Of a DNA stretch of 64,000 bases, positions 1 to 8,539 are shown one piece after another. Under the pieces are notes generated by a model, which saw only the letters and a list, made by a program, of their open reading frames with translations, searched no databases and was not told where the DNA came from. A program made the translations under genes and the position numbers. Every line of letters begins with the position of its first letter. Position 1 is the stretch's first letter. The DNA is from Sporomusaceae bacterium (GTDB lineage: Bacteria > Bacillota > Negativicutes > Sporomusales > UBA7701), in the NCBI GenBank assembly GCA_031460455.1, contig JAVKTQ010000005.1:124001-188000 (forward strand). The letters are read 5' to 3'.

Positions 1-402
1 CCCTTCCGGGAAGTAACTGGCAACACCAGTGAGATTGATATTGGGTACATCGTCAACGTGTAGGCTTACGAAGATATCCCCGGCGGACTTCTTCGCAATG
101 TCCACTCTGGCCTGGAGATCGGCTTCAAGAGTCGAGCCGACCGGCGCCGCGCTTACGTCACGCGTTCGCGTCATAACAACCTTAGCGCCTAACTGCGTCA
201 GTTTTTTGCGTAGCTTAAGAGCGACCGCAAGGTTAATATCAGATTCCCGGAACCCGTAGTGTACGCCTCCCGAAAAAGTACCTCCATGACCAGGGTCGAG
301 GACAACGACTTTATTCAATAATGGCTGTGACACTTTCCCGCAGCCACAGTCGCGACCGCTGACATATTGTTGATGCCAGACATCACAGTGCCACATTCTC
401 AT
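1..402 (-). CDS. N-acetylmuramoyl-L-alanine amidase (Amidase_3), 5' part only
   Basis: Peptidoglycan amidase cleaving the bond between N-acetylmuramic acid and L-alanine. Read on the minus strand, the protein shows VVVLDPGHGG (zinc ligand His of Amidase_3), then a Glu in GFRESDINLAVALKL and FVSLHVDD, the usual order for the family. The gene runs off the left edge, so its C-terminus is unseen. The chosen ATG at 402 follows a GGGGGA stretch; a second ATG lies at 396. The N-terminus is odd: no signal peptide, but a short Cys-containing segment (HCDVWHQQ then DCGCGK) before the catalytic domain. This may be a spore or lysis amidase of the CwlD kind; that is inference. Confidence 0.85.
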   Translation of the reverse strand, partial: MRMWHCDVWHQQYVSGRDCGCGKVSQPLLNKVVVLDPGHGGTFSGGVHYGFRESDINLAVALKLRKKLTQLGAKVVMTRTRDVSAAPVGSTLEADLQARVDIAKKSAGDIFVSLHVDDVPNINLTGVASYFPEG

Positions 403-493
403 TCCCCCAACATGCTTCTTGCTTTATATTATGTTAAGAGGCATAAGAAGGTTCCGGCAGCTGAGTCACCAAAGATCCGAAAGAGCGGAAGAA

Positions 494-514
494 AGCCCGG
501 CATTAGGCCGGGCT
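494..514 (-). terminator. Hairpin with U-tract on minus strand, upstream of amidase
   Basis: An 8-bp GC-rich stem (AGCCCGGC/GCCGGGCT) is followed on the minus strand by TTTCTT. It lies about 90 bases upstream of the amidase start, so it could be a leader attenuator of that gene or could end an upstream minus-strand transcript. No minus-strand gene is visible immediately upstream. Confidence 0.5.
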
Positions 515-544
515 CTGTAGGACTCGCTCAAAGGTACAAAAGCA

Positions 545-665
545 ATCCTAAATAGGATGGATTTGCAAGGCTATAAATCGCCTCCACCATGCAAATCCCC
601 TCATAATACAAAATCATGTCAAGCCTCGTTTTCCGCCACAAAGCGGACTGCAGGGCTTGTTTTTT
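545..665 (+). ncRNA. Structured intergenic region ending in an intrinsic terminator; candidate small RNA
   Basis: Three stacked palindromes are visible on the plus strand. They are ATCCTA/TAGGAT at 545-558, a nested hairpin at 559-598 (GGATTTGCA/TGCAAATCC around AGGC/GCCT), and a terminator at 620-665 (CAAGCC/GGCTTG enclosing TCCGC/GCGGA, then six T). No convincing plus-strand gene precedes the terminator, so a short structured RNA is the simplest reading. I could not match it to a known RNA family and no clear promoter was found. Confidence 0.3.
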
Positions 666-699
666 GTGATTATCCACTGAATCATTTTGCAGCCGAAAT

Positions 700-832
700 A
701 ACCAGCTCTATAAATGCCAATTCAGTTCCATTAGTAGAATTAGCAAGAGGGGTGGCGGAGATATCTCATGGTATCTCATCCACCATTGATATATCTACAA
801 ATTTACTGACTACGGAATATAAGCTGAACTAA
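700..832 (+). pseudogene. Possible remnant of a chemotaxis receptor-like coiled coil
   Basis: An open frame ends here with the residues AEITSSINANSVPLVELARG followed by VAEISHGISSTID, which has the heptad-like Ser/Ala-rich texture of methyl-accepting chemotaxis protein signalling helices. There is no start codon with a ribosome binding site close by, and the upstream part of the frame runs through the hairpin region. The assignment is weak; it may be a chance open frame. Confidence 0.15.
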
Positions 833-893
833 AATATGCCGAGGACTTAATTCACGATAAAAAGCCTTCAGAAGCACTATAGTTTTTAAACAA

Positions 894-2400
894 ATTATCG
901 ATTACAAAGAGCCTACCGGCCCTTGCCAAGCACAAAGAGGCTGCCAAGCACATCTTGGCAGCCTTTTTTGTATTCCACCCCCGCGAGGCATACAGACCAT
1001 CGCTAACGCCGCTTTCACCCAAGAAGGGAGGGTCACCCCCAAAAACACAAAATTCCGGTCTTGCCCACCCCCGCCAACCCACTCCCCGCATCCCAACCCC
1101 CCACCCCCGCATCCCACCCGCCCAACCCTTACCCTCGCAGTCTCCCCACTCTCAAATATGAACTCTCCCTAACCACACTCTACCAAGCCACTCGCGGAAA
1201 ATCATTACTTGCCGCTGTAAATTATCGATTATAAAGAGCCTACCGGCCCTTGCCACGCACAAAAAGGCTGCCAAGAACACCTTGGCAGCCTCGTCATATT
1301 CCCGACCCTCCACGCGAGGCATACAGACGCTAATGCCGCTTTCACCCAAGAAGGGAGGGCCACCCCCAAAAACACAAAATTCCGGTCTTGCCACCCCCGC
1401 CAACCCACTCCAAGCATCCCAACCCCAAACCCCAAAACACCAAAACCCCAAAACCCCGCCTCCCAGAACCCCGCCCCCCCAAAAAAACCTACCGTCGCAG
1501 TCTCCACATCCTCAAAAAATTACTCTCCTATCACCATACCCTGCAACACCACCCACGGAAACTCATTACTTGCCGCTGTAAATTATCGATTACAAAGAGC
1601 CTACCGGCCCTTGCAACGCCCCCAAAACGCTGCCAAGAACACCTTGGCAGCCTCGTCATATTCCCGGCCACCCCCGCGAGGCATACAGACCATCGCTAAC
1701 GCCGCTTTCACCCAAGAAGGGGAGGAGGGTCACCCCCAAAAACACAAAATTCTGGTCTTGCCCACCCCCACCAACCCATTAACGCCACCTCACCGCCCTC
1801 TACAAGCATTCCTGCCTACCCATCGCCCATCCCGGCCCCTTTCACATCGCCCACCCATCGCCGTTCCCTTCGCCTATCCCATCAATTCTCTACCTCATTC
1901 CCTCCCCCAAAGAGAATTATTCTCCCTATCACTACCCTGCAACACCACCCGCGGAAACTCATTACTTGCCGCTGTAAATTATCGATTACAAAGAACCTAC
2001 CGGCCCTTGCAACGCCCCCAAAAGGCTGCCAAGAACACCTCGGCAGCCTCGTTGTATTCCCGGCCATCCCCGCGAGGTATACGGCCATCGCGGTCAGCGC
2101 CTCACCCGCAAGACTAAACAATAAGCCTGCCGGCCGAGGAAGGGGAGGGAAGCGGCAAGAAGCAAAGGGCGGGTCTGATGCTTCCTTATCTAGCAGCCAC
2201 CAATATTTCACAACGCCGGCTTGATTCTTTCCAGCGATGCCTCTGCATTGTCCCCCCGCTGTAGCTGATGCCTATTTCCCGGTTCCGCTTTGTTTCATCC
2301 CTCCGTCACTCTCCCCAATCTCAAAGTGAACTCTCTCTACCCATACCCTGCCACACCACCCGCGGAAAATGATTACTTGTTGATTATGCCATCTCGCTAC
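894..2400. repeat. Four tandem degenerate repeat units of about 325-400 bases
   Basis: Units begin near 894, 1219, 1579 and 1975. Each opens with AAATTATCGATTA, continues through GAGCCTACCGGCCCTTGC, then has a strong hairpin (GGCTGCCAAG/CTTGGCAGCC type). The first three then carry a conserved ACCCAAGAAGGGGAGG-like block and CCCCCAAAAACACAAAATTC, followed by a variable C-rich tail; the fourth diverges after the hairpin. The plus strand is strongly C-rich. Open frames occur on both strands, but two overlapping minus frames are equally conserved, so the conservation is of DNA or RNA rather than protein. No transposase is present. Confidence 0.75.
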
Positions 2401-2408
2401 TTATTAAA

Positions 2409-2424
2409 AACAATAATTATTGTT
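2409..2424. promoter_or_regulatory. 16-bp perfect AT palindrome, candidate operator
   Basis: AACAATAATTATTGTT is its own reverse complement. The half AATAATTATT recurs at 2431-2440, directly upstream of a TTGACA box. It could be bound by a repressor of the small gene that follows; the regulator is unknown. Confidence 0.4.
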
Positions 2425-2438
2425 AAATAAAATAATTA

Positions 2439-2467
2439 TTGACAAATTGGCGTGAAAATGGTAAAAA
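2439..2467 (+). promoter_or_regulatory. Sigma-A-type promoter
   Basis: TTGACA at 2439-2444, a 17-base spacer and TAAAAA at 2462-2467 precede the small gene starting near 2499. Confidence 0.6.
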
Positions 2468-2498
2468 TAAGACAAAGACACAAATGGAGATGATTACC

Positions 2499-2678
2499 GT
2501 GAAATCCGTGAAACCGACCTTTTCACGGCAGCCGGATGAACAGGCCAAATTCAACTATCTCATCCACCTGCTCGTGAGGGTGAAAGGCAAAACCGGCCTT
2601 CCGTCAGGCAAAATCGTCAGCGCCCTCCTGACAAGGGGCAAGGACGAGGTCAACTGGAACAGGGCCAAACATAGCTAA
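2499..2678 (+). CDS. Small hypothetical protein, 59 aa
   Basis: A short basic protein of unknown function (begins VKSVKPTFSRQPDEQAKFNY). The GTG start at 2499 has GGAG nine bases upstream; in-frame ATGs at 2484 and 2490 are alternatives with poorer spacing. The gene is bracketed by a promoter at 2439 and an intrinsic terminator at 2677, which supports it being a real monocistronic unit. No signal peptide, Cys motif or membrane segment is present. The AT palindrome at the promoter suggests it is regulated. Confidence 0.5.
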   Translation: MKSVKPTFSRQPDEQAKFNYLIHLLVRVKGKTGLPSGKIVSALLTRGKDEVNWNRAKHS

Positions 2679-2704
2679 CCCCGGTCGCAGACCGGGGTTT
2701 TACA
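2677..2704 (+). terminator. Intrinsic terminator
   Basis: AACCCCGGT/ACCGGGGTT stem followed by TTTT, directly after the small gene and just before the convergent formate dehydrogenase gene. Confidence 0.8.
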
Positions 2705-2711
2705 TTTCTTA

Positions 2712-5207
2712 TCACCTGCGGATGTCCACCAGGCAGCTTTTCGCCGCCGGTGTGCCGGCGGTGGGATCGGCCGCCGCGCTGGTGATGGCGTTGACGCCCA
2801 GAGCGGTCGCCGCCCGCCCCAGCGGCATGGCCACCGTATGGATAACCCGCCCACCCGCCGTCAGCGGCCGCAGCGTTTCGCTCACCCGCACCCTGGCCCG
2901 CACCTCGCCGCGGGCCGACGCCACCGTTACCTCCTCGCCGCCGGTCAGCGCCAGCTCGTCCGCCAGCGCGGCCGAGACCTCCACCATCACCGCCGTTCCC
3001 GCCCCGGCCGGAGCGGCGTATGTCGTAAGCACATACGGGAAAGCGCCGTTTCCGCTCGCCTCCGGCGCCCGCAGCAGAGGATTGGCGCTCACCGCCGGAT
3101 GAAGGGGGTTGATCAGCGGGCTCTCCGCCGGCTCGTAGTGCTCGGGCAACGGACCATCGGCGCAGACCGCCGCCACCTTCGCCGGCGCGGCGCCGTCCTC
3201 CTGCCGGCTGGCATAAGGGGCGGCGAACAGGCGGGCCACCCCCTCGGGCGTGGCGAACGCTCCGCCCTCGTACAGTATCCGCCGGCCGTCCGGCCAGGCA
3301 TAGCTTCGCCCCGCCGCGACAGCTCCGGCCGCCCCGGCATATAGCCGGCAGCCGCGGTCGATCTCCTGCAGGACCTTACGTGCGTCCGCCGGCTGCCCGT
3401 AGTCCCACTTCGCCGCCAGCAGGGGCGCGTCCTTGGGAGCCGGGTCCGCCGCGTACAGGCGGCGCACCGCCCGGAACAGACGGTCGATTATCGCCAGGTC
3501 GGGCCTGGACAGCCCCGCGGGGCGGAGGATTCGCCGCTGCCACTGGATAAGGCGGCCGCCGCTCGTCACCGAACCGGCTTTCTCGTAAAAGTGGGCCGCC
3601 GGCAGCAGCACGACCTCGGTCTTGATCTCCGCAGGATTCACACCGGGCAGCCGCCAAAACTCGGCCGTCTCGGAAGGAAAGAGATCGACAACCGCCAGCG
3701 TGTCGAGCGCCGCCAGAGCCCGCGCCGCCAGACGGTTGTCGGGCGTGCTGATCATCGGGTTGATGCCCACCGCCAGCGCCGCCTTGAATTGTCCGGCCGC
3801 CATCGCCGCAAGCATCGGCAGGTATGTGGCCGGCTTGTTTGCCCCCTGGCGCGGCAGCCAGCCGTAGCCTTGCTCCGGCGCTGCTTCGAACCACGCCGCC
3901 AGCAGGGCCGCGAGGCCGTCGGCCGCCTCTTGGCCGTGCCTGCCCGCGTAGTCCCCCAGCGTCGTGTCCTCCCGGGACGGTACCGGCAGATAGCCAGGCA
4001 GGCTGGTGGCGAGGCTGCCGAGGTCGGTCGACCCCTGCACATTGGCCTCACCCCTGAGCGCGTTCACCCCGCCGCCCGCCAGCCCCACCGAGCCCAGGAG
4101 CAGCGACAGGATGGCGTAGCAGCGGATAGTCTGCACAGCGGTCGTATGCTGGGTAATCCCCAAAGCGTAAAGAATGGCCAACGGCCGCCGCCCGGCCACC
4201 GCTGCCGCCATCTCGGCAATCGTCGCCGCCGGCACGCCCGTTATCGCCGCCGACGTCGCCGCGTCGTAGCGGCGGAAATGTTCGCGCAGGTGGCTGAAAA
4301 CCGTTCCCGGCGCATCGATATCCGCCGCTGCGGCCGGCCGGCCCCCTTCGTCCGCGGCATACGCCCAGCGGCCGGAGTCATAGCTGCGGGTCGCGGCGTC
4401 ATAGCCTGCGAACAGCCCGTCGGCGAAGCTGTAGCCGGGATTAACCAGTAAGCGGGCGTTCGTGAATCTGGTTACATAATCACGGTCGAACAGCCCTTTC
4501 TCCAGGACAATATTGATGACCGCCCCCAGCAGGGCGATATCGCTGCCGGGACGGAGTTGGGCGAAAACGTCAGCCTGGGCGGCGGTGGGAGTGCGGCGGG
4601 GGTCGACGACCACCACCTTCGCCCCGGCCGCCCGCGCGGCCAGCACCTGCCGCATCGCCACCGGATGATTATCAGCCACGTTGGCCCCGGCGATCAGCAC
4701 CGTACCGGCCGCGGCCAGGTCGGTCCACGAATTTGTTGTCGCCCCGTAACCGAAAGTCGATGACAGACCTGCCACCGTGGGGGCGTGTCAGACGCGGGCC
4801 TGATGCTCGATATACGTCGAACCCAGCAAGCGCGTGAATTTAGCTAGCAGATAGCTCTCCTCGTTGGTCACCGCGGCCGAGCCGAACACCGCGATGCCGT
4901 CCGTGCGGGCATCGGCGGGCGCCCAGCCAGCGTCGCGCGCCGCCTTGAGCCTCGCCGCCAGCAGGTCGGTGGCCTGCCGCCAGCCGATCTCCCGCCACCC
5001 GTCGGTCCCCGCCGGCCGCCACAGCGGCCGGGTGACGCGGCCCGGACGGCCGCGGAAAGAGCCCACTCCCGCCTTCGGGCACAGGGCGCCCTGGCTGACG
5101 GGGTGGGAGGGGTCTCCCTGGACGGCGACGATTTCGCCCTTCGCCACGTTGAAAAGGGCGCCGCACCCTCCGGAGCAAAAACGGCAGATGCCGGGAATTG
5201 TTCTCAT
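2712..5207 (-). CDS. fdhA: Selenocysteine-containing formate dehydrogenase, molybdopterin catalytic subunit
   Basis: Oxidises formate to CO2 (or runs in reverse) at a Mo/W-bis-MGD site. Reading through the in-frame UGA at 4788-4790 gives one 831-residue protein. It has a single N-terminal [4Fe-4S] motif (CRFCSGGC then GALCPK), the active-site segment EHQARV-U-HAPTVAGLSS with Sec at residue 140, then the usual VVVDPRR and a C-terminal MGD-binding domain. In E. coli FdhF the Sec lies in an equivalent CARVUHGPSVAGL context. A SECIS-like hairpin follows the UGA. The ATG at 5207 has AAGGAG upstream. No partner iron-sulfur or hydrogenase subunits are adjacent. Read conventionally the gene would appear split into two fragments. 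Confidence 0.9.
4758..4777 (-). promoter_or_regulatory. Bacterial SECIS element for Sec insertion in fdhA
   Basis: Ten bases after the UGA the mRNA forms a 7-bp stem, CGGUGGC with GUCAUCG, closed by the loop AGGUCU. The loop is identical to that of E. coli fdhF, whose GGUUGC-AGGUCU-GCACC hairpin binds SelB. Two G-U pairs are included in the stem. Confidence 0.8.
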
Positions 5208-5387
5208 AATCGCGCAGTACTCCTTGTTAAGGAAGATGCCAGGGCAAATGCCAGGGCGAATGTCAGAAAAAATGTACGAGAATGCTAGTGGTTCTGCCAG
5301 GGCTTTTCCATACCTATCATTGTAGTAAATTTGCCCGCCGGTGGCAACCTCCGCCGGCGGTTCTACCGGGCGGACAGGCGTCATACA

Positions 5388-5410
5388 CTGTCAGTGAACA
5401 ATACTGACAG
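5388..5410 (+). promoter_or_regulatory. Inverted repeat touching the ribosome binding site of the deacetylase gene
   Basis: CTGTCAGT (5388-5395) and ACTGACAG (5403-5410) are perfect inverted repeats with a 7-base spacer. The right arm overlaps the AGGAGG at 5409-5414. It could be an operator or an RNA hairpin limiting translation. Confidence 0.45.
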
Positions 5411-5422
5411 GAGGATGATGCT

Positions 5423-6754
5423 TTGAAGATAGCGATTATCATCGCAATTGTTTTCGCCGTACTGGCCGGCCCGCAGTCAGCTGCGGGCGCTTTGCCGGCC
5501 GTCGTCGATAAGGCGCCGGCGGCGCAGGCGGTGGCCCTGACGCTGGAGGACCTGGACGGGGCGGCCGAGTTCGCGGCCGTGCTCAAGCTGTGCCGGGAAG
5601 AAAAGATAAAAGTCACCTTTTTCGTCAAGGGCGAAGCCCTGGCCGGCCTGGCGGTAAAGCAGGCGGTCGCTGCCGGCCACGAATTCGGCAACCACGGGCT
5701 GCGCCACGAATACTGGGCTGAGGCCGGCGTCCCGGCCATCGTCGCTGACCTGGCGGCCGGGGCCAAGGCGGTGCAGGCGGCAGCGGGCGCGTTGCCGCGC
5801 GTCGTGAGGCCGCCCTACGACTACTATGGCGACAACTTCCGCGAGGCCGCGGCGAAGCTGACGCCGCCCGTTGTCCTGGTCCGGGGGTTGGATACGGGCG
5901 ACTGGCTGGTGGATTCGCCGGAGGCGGTGGTCGAACAGCTAAAGGGTGCGGTCGCCGGCGGGGCGATCGTCAATATCAATATGAAGGTCAAGGCGGCGGC
6001 GGCCGCTCTGCCGGCGATCGTCCGCGAACTGAAAGCGCGGGGCTTCGAGCTGGTGACGGCGAGCGAGCTTTTGCGAAAAATTCCTCCGGCCGCAGTGGCT
6101 CCGCCGTCCGTTACGCCGGCCGCCCCGCCGCGGACGGGCGGGCCCTTGGCCGTGCTGCGGCGGAGCGAGGCCGGGCGGCCTTATGTGGCGCTTACTTTCG
6201 ACGACGGCGGCCCGGCCTGGCGGGTGAACGGGATTCTCGATGTCCTTAAGGAAGCCGGGGTGCGCAGCACCTTCTTCCTGCTGGGGGAGTGGGTAAGGGC
6301 AAACCCCGACGAGGTTCGGCGCATGGCGGCCGAGGGGCACGAGATCGCCAACCATTCTTATTCTCACCCCCGCTTCAGCTGGCTGGACTCGGCCGCGATG
6401 CGGGAGGAAATCCTGGCGGCCCGCGAGGCGCTGCGTGAGGTGACCGGCCGGGAAGGGGCGCGGTTCTTCCGCCCGCCTTACGGGGTGTATAACGGCACGC
6501 TGACCGGTCTTCTGAACGAGCTGGGCTATCGGGCGCTGGTGATGTGGGACGTGGACAGCCGCGACTGGTCCGGGCTGGACGCGGCGACGATCTCCCGGCA
6601 GGTTGCCGGCGACGCCGCGGCCGGATCGGTCGTCCTTTTTCACCTGCATGGGGCGCATACGGCCGAGGCTCTGCGGGAGGTTATTGCCGCCTTGCGGGCC
6701 AGGGGCTACGGGCTGACGACCATAGGCGACCTTTTCGGCGACGGCGGCGGATAG
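5423..6754 (+). CDS. Secreted polysaccharide deacetylase with two NodB domains
   Basis: A 443-residue protein with an N-terminal signal peptide (MKIAIIIAIVFAVLAG). The C-terminal NodB domain, about residues 240-440, is complete: LTFDDGGP, HEIANHSYSHP and RPPYGVYN, the metal and catalytic motifs of peptidoglycan or chitin deacetylases. The N-terminal copy, about residues 30-210, is degenerate: LTLEDLD replaces LTFDDG, but GNHGLRHEY and RPPYDYYG remain. It may therefore bind rather than deacetylate. The start is a TTG with AGGAGG eight bases upstream. Likely acts on cell-wall glycans outside the cytoplasmic membrane. Confidence 0.88.
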   Translation: MKIAIIIAIVFAVLAGPQSAAGALPAVVDKAPAAQAVALTLEDLDGAAEFAAVLKLCREEKIKVTFFVKGEALAGLAVKQAVAAGHEFGNHGLRHEYWAEAGVPAIVADLAAGAKAVQAAAGALPRVVRPPYDYYGDNFREAAAKLTPPVVLVRGLDTGDWLVDSPEAVVEQLKGAVAGGAIVNINMKVKAAAAALPAIVRELKARGFELVTASELLRKIPPAAVAPPSVTPAAPPRTGGPLAVLRRSEAGRPYVALTFDDGGPAWRVNGILDVLKEAGVRSTFFLLGEWVRANPDEVRRMAAEGHEIANHSYSHPRFSWLDSAAMREEILAAREALREVTGREGARFFRPPYGVYNGTLTGLLNELGYRALVMWDVDSRDWSGLDAATISRQVAGDAAAGSVVLFHLHGAHTAEALREVIAALRARGYGLTTIGDLFGDGGG

Positions 6755-6874
6755 CGGCGGGATAAAAAAATATAATATTACAGGGAATACTTTTTTGCCC
6801 TGGGGCGGGCAGGAAATAGTTACCTGGAGGGCTAATAGTATAGGATAAATTGCTACGTGAGGTGGATATTTATC

Positions 6875-8170
6875 ATGGAAAAGATTTTCGAGTTCGGATT
6901 CGGTGATCAGAAGCTCAAGCTTGCCCTGCCTGAAGAGCAGATAATACAGATCATCGAAGGGAAAGCTTATCCGCCGGTTACCGATGTGGCGGCAGCCGTC
7001 AAGGAGGCGCTCGCCAATCCCATCGGCACCCCGCCCCTGAAAGAAATCGTCAAACCGGGGGAGAAGGTCGGCATCGTCGTCAGCGACATCACCCGGGCCT
7101 GGGTCAAGTTCAATCACTTTATACCGGTACTGCTTGACGAGCTGAACGCCTGCGGCATCCCCGACAGCGACATGTTCATCGTCATCGGCCTTGGCGCCCA
7201 CCGCGCCCACACCGCCGACGAGGACGTGCTGGTATGCGGTCAGGATGTCTGCCACCGGGTGCCCATTTATCAGCACGACTGCCACAACAAGGACGAGCTC
7301 ACGTATGTCGGCAAAACCAAGCGCGGCGTCGAGACATACATCAACAAGCGCCTGGCCGAGGCGGACAGGATGATCATCACCGGCGGCATCGTTTATCACT
7401 TCATGGCCGGCTACGGCGGCGGCCGCAAGTCGATCATGCCGGCGATCAGCGGCTTCCGCACCATCCAGGGCAACCATCTGTTCTGCATGAACAAAGAGGT
7501 CGGCAAGGGCCTGAATCCGCTGTGTGCGTCGGGCTCGCTGGAGCCGAACGACATGCACCACGATATGTGCGACATGGCCGAGCTGGCCAAGCCCGATTTC
7601 CTGCTGAACGCCGTTTTCACGCCGGAGGGCAAGTTCGCGAAATTCTTCGCCGGACACTGGTACAAGGCGTGGGAGGCCGGCACCAACCTGGTGGAGGAGA
7701 TTTACGGCGTGCCGATCAAGGCGCAGGCCGATCTGGTTATCGCCTCCTCGGGCGGTTTCCCGAAGGATATCAACCTCTACCAGGGCTCGAAGACGATCGA
7801 TAACGCCTTTATGGCCTGCAAGCCGGGCGGGGCGATCATCTGCATCATGGAGTGCCGCGATATCTACGAGCCGCGGGAATTCAGCGACTGGTTCAAGCAC
7901 AAGGTTATGCTGGACTTCGAGATGGCTATCCGCAACCATTTCACCATCCCCGGCTTCGTCGCTTACAAGTGCGCCGACATCGCCCAAAAGCAGCCGCTGA
8001 TCGTCGTCACCAAGCCCGAAAATGTCGACTTCGTCAACGGCACAGGCATGATCGCCGTCACCAGCCTGGACGAAGCGTACCGCATCGCCAAGGAGAAGCT
8101 CGGCAAGAAGGATTTCACCATCACCGTCATGCCGGGAGCGGCGAATACGGTCCCTGTGCTGCAAAAGTAA
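6875..8170 (+). CDS. LarA-like nickel-dependent lactate racemase family protein (DUF2088)
   Basis: About 431 residues with the LarA-type layout: SDITRAWVKFNHF near the N-terminus, a His-rich stretch (HDCHNKDEL) and GGIVYHFMAGYGGGRKSI. Family members racemise lactate or other 2-hydroxy acids using a nickel pincer cofactor made by LarB, C and E, which are not in this window. The ATG at 6875 has GAGGTGG nine bases upstream; an upstream GTG at 6857 lacks a site. It is monocistronic, with a terminator directly after. A paralogue lies at 33887-35140. The actual substrate cannot be read from sequence. Confidence 0.8.
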   Translation: MEKIFEFGFGDQKLKLALPEEQIIQIIEGKAYPPVTDVAAAVKEALANPIGTPPLKEIVKPGEKVGIVVSDITRAWVKFNHFIPVLLDELNACGIPDSDMFIVIGLGAHRAHTADEDVLVCGQDVCHRVPIYQHDCHNKDELTYVGKTKRGVETYINKRLAEADRMIITGGIVYHFMAGYGGGRKSIMPAISGFRTIQGNHLFCMNKEVGKGLNPLCASGSLEPNDMHHDMCDMAELAKPDFLLNAVFTPEGKFAKFFAGHWYKAWEAGTNLVEEIYGVPIKAQADLVIASSGGFPKDINLYQGSKTIDNAFMACKPGGAIICIMECRDIYEPREFSDWFKHKVMLDFEMAIRNHFTIPGFVAYKCADIAQKQPLIVVTKPENVDFVNGTGMIAVTSLDEAYRIAKEKLGKKDFTITVMPGAANTVPVLQK

Positions 8171-8183
8171 AAAAACACGGAAA

Positions 8184-8214
8184 AAGCCCCCCGGCGACGG
8201 GGGGCTTGCTATTT
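8184..8214 (+). terminator. Intrinsic terminator
   Basis: AGCCCCCC/GGGGGGCT stem after the LarA-like gene, followed by a T-containing tail (TTGCTATTTT). Confidence 0.75.
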
Positions 8215-8222
8215 TGCGGAGG

Positions 8223-8459
8223 CTAGGAGAGGCTGGTGTTTACGAAGGGGCCGCCTTCGCCGGGGTCGTCGTCTGCATCCGGATACTGGATAAAATGGGT
8301 ATACACGTCGTCGGATTCCGTGCTGCGCACCTTCCACAGTTCACCGTCGAAACTCACGCTGACGAGCGTGACAAGCAGCACCGGCAGGACGGAAACCTTG
8401 CCGTTGTCGAGCCTGCCCAGATAGATCACGTCGCCCGCGCTGTACCCCTTTCTGGCCAT
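8223..8459 (-). CDS. Small hypothetical protein, 78 aa
   Basis: Begins MARKGYSAGDVIYLGRLDNG, and looks like a small beta-rich domain with an acidic tail (DADDDPGEGG). The ATG has GGAGGT six bases upstream, and an AT-rich stretch with TATAAT-like sequence lies upstream, so it is probably expressed. I do not recognise the family. It has no signal peptide, membrane segment or Cys motif. Confidence 0.6.
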   Translation of the reverse strand: MARKGYSAGDVIYLGRLDNGKVSVLPVLLVTLVSVSFDGELWKVRSTESDDVYTHFIQYPDADDDPGEGGPFVNTSLS

Positions 8460-8539
8460 AAGCGACCTCCGTTCGGACGAGTGTATTTAATTATAATTAT
8501 AGTTTACCACGCAGTTTTACATATTACCACTATTATTGT

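Noticed and set aside
852-2211. Overlapping long open frames on both strands in the repeat array
   Set aside because: Two frames are equally conserved between repeat copies and the encoded proteins are low-complexity (Pro/Gly/Trp-rich). No ribosome binding sites. The conservation is at nucleotide level.
4775-5384. Nonsense mutation or split gene in formate dehydrogenase
   Set aside because: The stop is UGA at the exact Sec position of FdhF and is followed by a SECIS-like hairpin with the AGGUCU loop, so selenocysteine is the better explanation.
5939-8164. 741-codon minus-strand frame
   Set aside because: Antisense shadow of the NodB and LarA-like genes, caused by high GC codon usage; His/Arg/Asp-rich with no family motif.
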